Shown piece after piece: positions 6,586 to 9,571 of a stretch of 9,571 bases of DNA. Numbering within the stretch: position 1 is the first letter of the stretch; each line of letters starts with the position of its first letter. A model generated the notes under the pieces. The model saw only the letters and a program-made list of their open reading frames with translations. It had not been told where the DNA came from and made no database searches. The DNA comes from Chloroflexia bacterium (GTDB taxonomy: Bacteria > Chloroflexota > Chloroflexia > Thermomicrobiales > JALYUS01): assembly GCA_025924435.1 (NCBI GenBank), contig JAICIL010000165.1:1-9571 (forward strand). Direction: 5' to 3'. A program made the position numbers and the translations under genes.

Positions 6586-7436
6586 GCGCGCGCCCCCGGC
6601 TCCGCCCCGATGATCGCCGCCGGGTCAATGCCCTCGTCGCGCACCTTCTCCGCGTACCGCTTGCCGAGATACGCCTCGATCACGCGCGGATTCTGGATGA
6701 CTTCCGCCGGTGTGCCCGCCGCGATGTTCGCGCCCGCGTCCATCACGAAAACGCGATCCGAGACGCCCATGATCGCCTTCATCACATGCTCGATAATCAT
6801 GACGCTCACGCCGCTTTCGCGCACGCTCCGCACGAGGTCCATCGCCCCCTCGATCTCCACGAGATTGAGACCGGCCATCACCTCGTCCAGCAGCAACACC
6901 TCCGGCTCCATCGCGAGCGCCTTCGCGAATTCGAGCCGCTTCCGATCCGCGATGGTCAGTTCGTCGGCGGAACGCTCCCGCACACGCGCCAGCCCGACAA
7001 ACTCCAGCACCTCGTCGGCTTTGGCGGCGGCGTCGCTCACGCTGCGGCGATTACCCTTGCCGAAGAGCGCCCCGACCGTCACGTTCTCGCGCACGGACAT
7101 GTTCTGGAACGGCTTGACGACCTGCCAGGTGCGCGCGATCCCCATCTGACCGATCTTGTACGCACGCGTCTTCGTCAGGGCGGACAAGACGCCGCGCAGC
7201 ACGCCGCCGGATGCGCCATCGCCGCCGTACAGGTCCTTGCCGTGGAAAAGAATGCGGCCGGTGGTCGGCGGATCAACGCCGGTGATTGTGTTGATCAGCG
7301 TCGTCTTGCCCGCGCCGTTCGGGCCGATCAAGCCGAGGATTTCGCCCCGCCGCAGTTCGAACGACGCGTCGCGCAGCGCGGTCACGCCGCCGAACACCTT
7401 GCTCACATGCTCCGCCGCCAGTACCACATCCGTCAC
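6582..7436 (-). CDS. livG: Branched-chain amino acid-type ABC transporter ATPase (LivG-like)
   Basis: 284 residues from the chosen GTG. Seen: [18 protein letters not shown], Walker [10 protein letters not shown] (38-46), the LivG-typical insertion up to GIARTWQ (99-105), Walker B VLLLDE (180-185), H-loop His217 in IIEHVM, and the C-terminal LivG tail [16 protein letters not shown] (243-258) plus about 25 unconserved residues. The signature region reads [12 protein letters not shown] (160-171) rather than LSGGQ or the common LAYGxQRRLE; some HAAT ATPases carry this kind of variant. GTG at 7436 has AGGAGG (7446-7451) 9 nt upstream. The open frame continues to 7502, but that part is a translation of repeat element C, so it is not the real N-terminus. 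The stop overlaps the livF start. Confidence 0.92.
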   Translation of the reverse strand: MTDVVLAAEHVSKVFGGVTALRDASFELRRGEILGLIGPNGAGKTTLINTITGVDPPTTGRILFHGKDLYGGDGASGGVLRGVLSALTKTRAYKIGQMGIARTWQVVKPFQNMSVRENVTVGALFGKGNRRSVSDAAAKADEVLEFVGLARVRERSADELTIADRKRLEFAKALAMEPEVLLLDEVMAGLNLVEIEGAMDLVRSVRESGVSVMIIEHVMKAIMGVSDRVFVMDAGANIAAGTPAEVIQNPRVIEAYLGKRYAEKVRDEGIDPAAIIGAEPGARA

Positions 7437-7459
7437 ACGTACAGCCCTCCTGAGATGAC

Positions 7460-7603
7460 AAACCGGGGAAAACCGCAGAGGCGCAGAGGACGCAAAGATC
7501 ACAGAGAATACAAGAGAGATGTGAGGAATCTGTGCTCCAAATTTTTCTTTTTTCCCTCTCTGTATCCTCTGCGTCTCTGCGCCTCTGCGGTTCTCCCCGG
7601 TTT
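7460..7603. repeat. Inverted-repeat element C, livM/livG gap
   Basis: Outer arms 7460-7488 and 7575-7603 match at 28 of 29 positions; pairing continues imperfectly inward to about 7518 and 7556. The arm reads AAACCGGGG, a short spacer, then CGCAGAG units (about three, the last diverged). The central part is T-rich on the plus strand (7541-7553). The right arm stops 3 nt from the livM stop codon and the left arm 9 nt before the livG Shine-Dalgarno, so the element fills the gap almost exactly. Similar CGCAGAG-type repeats are, from memory, scattered in many unrelated bacterial genomes. Confidence 0.85.
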
Positions 7604-7606
7604 CCG

Positions 7607-8644
7607 TTAGACCCGATACTGGCGCAGGTTGCGCACGAAGATGCGCCAGACGAATTTCTGGCGGATGAGGTAGACGATGCCGCGCGGCATCAGCAGCACG
7701 ACGACGACAATTGCCGCGCCGAACAGCACCGCGTGCAGATTCGTGAAGTTTTTCCAGAGCGTCTCCTGGATGAAGGTGAGCAGGGCCGCGCCGATCACGG
7801 GGCCGAGCGGCGTGCCGATACCCCCGAGCACCGCCATGATGATGAGGCGGACATTCGTCGTCAGATCGAAGACCGTCGGCGGGTCAATCGTGGAGTGCCA
7901 GTACGCGTACACGCCGCCCGCGAGGCCGGAGAGCAGCGCGCTCAAGGCGAAGGCGATCACCTTGTAGAGCGTCGTGTTGATGCCCATCACGAGCGCGGCG
8001 TCCTCGTTCTCGCGGATCGCGACGAGGCCGAAGCCGAGTTTCGAGCGCGCGATCAGGTACGTGGCGATGATCGAGACGACCAGGAGGCCGAGCGCGACAT
8101 AGTAGAAGAGGTTCGGGTCGTTCTTCAGCGGCAGGTTGATCGGGCGGCTCGCGCCGAAGAGTTCGAGATTGTTGCAGAGTTCGCGCGTCGCGATCGCCAC
8201 GCCGAGCGTCGCGATCGCGAAGTAATGGCCGCGCAGCCGGAGGACCGGCAGGCCGATCAGCGCGCCGTAGAGCAGCATGGCGAAGCCGCCGGCGAACGTC
8301 GCGGGGACGAATCCCCACCCGCCCCGCGTCATCAACTCCGCCGTCACGTACGCGCCGCCGCCGAAGAAGGCGACGTTGCCGAACGCCGCGTATCCCGTGT
8401 AGCCGCCGATGATGTTCCACGCCGTGGCGAGCGTGCTGAAGATGAAGAGTTGCGTGAGCAGGTTCATCCAGTAGCCCGTCGCGTGGAGCGGGACGAGCGC
8501 CACGATTGGCAGCGCAACGAGCGCGCCGACGAGCAGCGCGCGGTCCACGACCGTTGCGGTCGTCAGCCGCCGTTTCGCGCTCGTCCCGGCGGGCGTTTCC
8601 TGCTCGTTGGGGCGGCGGACGAGGGGTTCGACGGTTCCGGCCAT
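7607..8644 (-). CDS. livM: Branched-chain amino acid-type ABC transporter permease (LivM-like)
   Basis: 345 residues, within the LivM range. Inner-membrane permease that pairs with LivH. Seen: a charged cytoplasmic N-terminus (1-34), then about eight to nine hydrophobic segments (roughly 35-52, 60-80, 86-104, 112-136, 142-154, 180-199, 226-247, 265-292, 305-322). Family motifs are GYTGYAAFGNVAFFGGGAYV (81-100), RLRGHYFAIATLG (136-148) and the ATPase-contact loop SKLGFGLVAIRENEDAA (201-217), followed by GI. The ATG overlaps the livH TGA by one base (TGATG). The basic C-terminus ends at a TAA 3 nt from repeat element C, so it is separated from livG by about 170 nt, unlike the tight livH/M and livG/F junctions. 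Confidence 0.94.
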   Translation of the reverse strand: MAGTVEPLVRRPNEQETPAGTSAKRRLTTATVVDRALLVGALVALPIVALVPLHATGYWMNLLTQLFIFSTLATAWNIIGGYTGYAAFGNVAFFGGGAYVTAELMTRGGWGFVPATFAGGFAMLLYGALIGLPVLRLRGHYFAIATLGVAIATRELCNNLELFGASRPINLPLKNDPNLFYYVALGLLVVSIIATYLIARSKLGFGLVAIRENEDAALVMGINTTLYKVIAFALSALLSGLAGGVYAYWHSTIDPPTVFDLTTNVRLIIMAVLGGIGTPLGPVIGAALLTFIQETLWKNFTNLHAVLFGAAIVVVVLLMPRGIVYLIRQKFVWRIFVRNLRQYRV

Positions 8645-9531
8645 CAGCGGTAATACTCCTTCCCCATCAGCCCGTTCGGGCGGACGACGAGCAGGATGAC
8701 GAGGACGAGGAAGGTGATCGCGTCCTTATAGCCCGCGCCGAGGACGACCGAGCCGATCGTCTCGATCAGCCCGAAGAGCAGACCGCCGACGAGCACCGCC
8801 GGGATGCTGCCCAACCCGCCGAGGACGCAGATCACGAAGGCGCGGATCGTGTACGACGAGCCGATCGTCGGATCGAACGGCTGCGTCGCGCTGATCAGCG
8901 TCCCGGCGGCGGCGGCGAGCGCGCAGCCAAGCCCGAAGGTGAGCGCGTAGGTGCGCGGGATGTTGACGCCCATCAGCCGCGCGGCGGTCAGGTCCATCCC
9001 CATCGCGCGGATGGATGCGCCCACTTTCGTGCGCGTCATGAAGAGGGCGAGCAGCCCCGTGATGAGAAAGGCGAGACCTAACGCGCCCAATTTCGTGATC
9101 GGGATGATCGTGTTGCCGAGTTCGAGGCTCTTCCCGGCGTACGCGGGCGAGACGGAGCGAATGTCCGCCTTCCATTTATAGAGCGCGATATTCGTCACGA
9201 AAATCTCGATCCCGAAGGTCAACAGGAGCGTGACCAGCAGCGGCGCGCGGACGACGAAATTGATGATGCTCGCCTGCGTCGCGTAGCCGACGACGAAGAG
9301 GATCGCCGCCGCGATGGGGAGGACGAGGAACGGGTCGAGGTCCGTCGCGTCCCAGATGAAGAAGGTGACGAACGCGCCGAGCATGATGAACGCGCCGTGC
9401 GCGAGGTTGACGATGTTGAGGACGCCCCAGACGATCGAGAAGCCGAGCGCGACCAGCACATAGACACCGCCGATCAGGACGCCGTTGACGATCTGCTGCG
9501 GCCAGAACGACGGATGCAGGAGAAAATCCAT
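8644..9531 (-). CDS. livH: Branched-chain amino acid-type ABC transporter permease (LivH-like)
   Basis: 295 residues, typical for LivH. Seen: about eight hydrophobic segments (roughly 14-38, 46-60, 67-86, 97-117, 147-166, 195-214, 228-262, 270-285). Family motifs are NLAHGAFIMLGAF (42-54), the ATPase-contact loop TKVGASIRAMGMDLTAARLMG (168-188, key residues Gly171, Ala172, Arg175, Ala176, Gly188) and the C-terminal VRPNGLMG (283-290). With LivM it forms the membrane channel for small organic solutes; members transport amino acids, amides, urea or aromatic compounds, so the substrate cannot be assigned. ATG at 9531 has GAGG 5 nt upstream, a sequence provided by a repeat-like stretch. It is the first complete gene in transcription order; a promoter or a binding-protein gene would lie beyond the right edge. 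Confidence 0.94.
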   Translation of the reverse strand: MDFLLHPSFWPQQIVNGVLIGGVYVLVALGFSIVWGVLNIVNLAHGAFIMLGAFVTFFIWDATDLDPFLVLPIAAAILFVVGYATQASIINFVVRAPLLVTLLLTFGIEIFVTNIALYKWKADIRSVSPAYAGKSLELGNTIIPITKLGALGLAFLITGLLALFMTRTKVGASIRAMGMDLTAARLMGVNIPRTYALTFGLGCALAAAAGTLISATQPFDPTIGSSYTIRAFVICVLGGLGSIPAVLVGGLLFGLIETIGSVVLGAGYKDAITFLVLVILLVVRPNGLMGKEYYR

Positions 9532-9536
9532 CGAAA

Positions 9537-9571
9537 CCTCACCCCCGGCCCCTCTCCTTTGCCCTGAGGCA
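9537..9571. repeat. Repeat-like stretch D, cut by the window edge
   Basis: Plus-strand CCTCACCCCCGG followed by CCCCTCTCC (9537-9557) resembles a very common dispersed intergenic repeat known to me from several bacterial phyla. It directly precedes livH and its complement supplies the Shine-Dalgarno-like GTGAGG. Whether it is an inverted repeat like the other three cannot be judged because the window ends at 9571. Confidence 0.4.

Noticed and set aside
5650..7149. Long plus-strand open frame of 499 codons opposite livF and livG
   Set aside because: Antisense to two well-supported ATPase genes; its first part is translated repeat B and its composition is atypical.
5684..7603. Calling elements B and C intrinsic terminators
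   Set aside because: Large loops (69 and 86 nt) and no T run following either arm on the minus strand; annotated as inverted repeats instead.
7532..8653. Plus-strand open frame of 373 codons opposite livM
   Set aside because: Antisense shadow; its N-terminus is translated repeat C (ASLRLCG-type peptide) and the remainder is charged low-complexity sequence.
1..9571. tRNA, rRNA, riboswitch or insertion sequence with transposase
   Set aside because: None could be recognised by reading the gaps; the intergenic space is accounted for by repeats, ribosome binding sites and one promoter region.

Overview
The window is a compact, high-GC (clearly above 60% by eye) bacterial segment. All nine recognisable genes lie on the minus strand and read from high to low coordinates. 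Long plus-strand ORFs are antisense shadows of these genes. The organism cannot be fixed from the sequence. The protein types, GTG/TTG starts and intergenic repeats built from short units (CGCCAAG, CGCAGAG, AGTAGTC) would suit a soil or thermophilic Chloroflexota-like bacterium, but this is a low-confidence guess.

In transcription order, the first module (9531 to 5821) is a complete set of branched-chain amino acid (HAAT/Liv) type ABC transporter core genes: livH and livM (permeases) and livG and livF (ATPases). LivH/livM overlap by 1 nt and livG/livF by 4 nt. No substrate-binding protein is in the window; it may lie beyond the right edge. The second module (5505 to 2) is a coxG-coxS-coxL-coxM-moxR(coxD) cluster encoding a three-subunit molybdenum hydroxylase of the xanthine oxidase/CODH family with two accessory proteins. 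The S-L-M order and the active-site motif AYRGAGR (in place of AYxCSFR) place it in the so-called form II CoxL group. Carbon monoxide is therefore doubtful as its substrate. A plausible but unproven reading is that the transporter imports an organic compound that the hydroxylase then oxidises.

The module boundary (5506 to 5820) is the most informative non-coding region. It holds a good sigma-70-type promoter (TTGCCA, 16 nt, TACAAT) directed at coxG. A 13-bp palindrome lies directly upstream of the -35 box, which suggests a regulated cox operon with its own promoter.

Three gaps (coxM/coxL, coxG/livF, livG/livM) are occupied by inverted-repeat elements of similar size (about 115 to 145 bp). 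Their arms are 22 to 29 bp, their loops about 70 to 86 nt, and they are built from different short tandem units. Each abuts or overlaps the stop codon of the upstream gene. A fourth repeat-like stretch lies at the right edge and supplies the livH Shine-Dalgarno region. A GC-rich 13-bp hairpin separates coxM from moxR. These repeats are the least explained part of the window.
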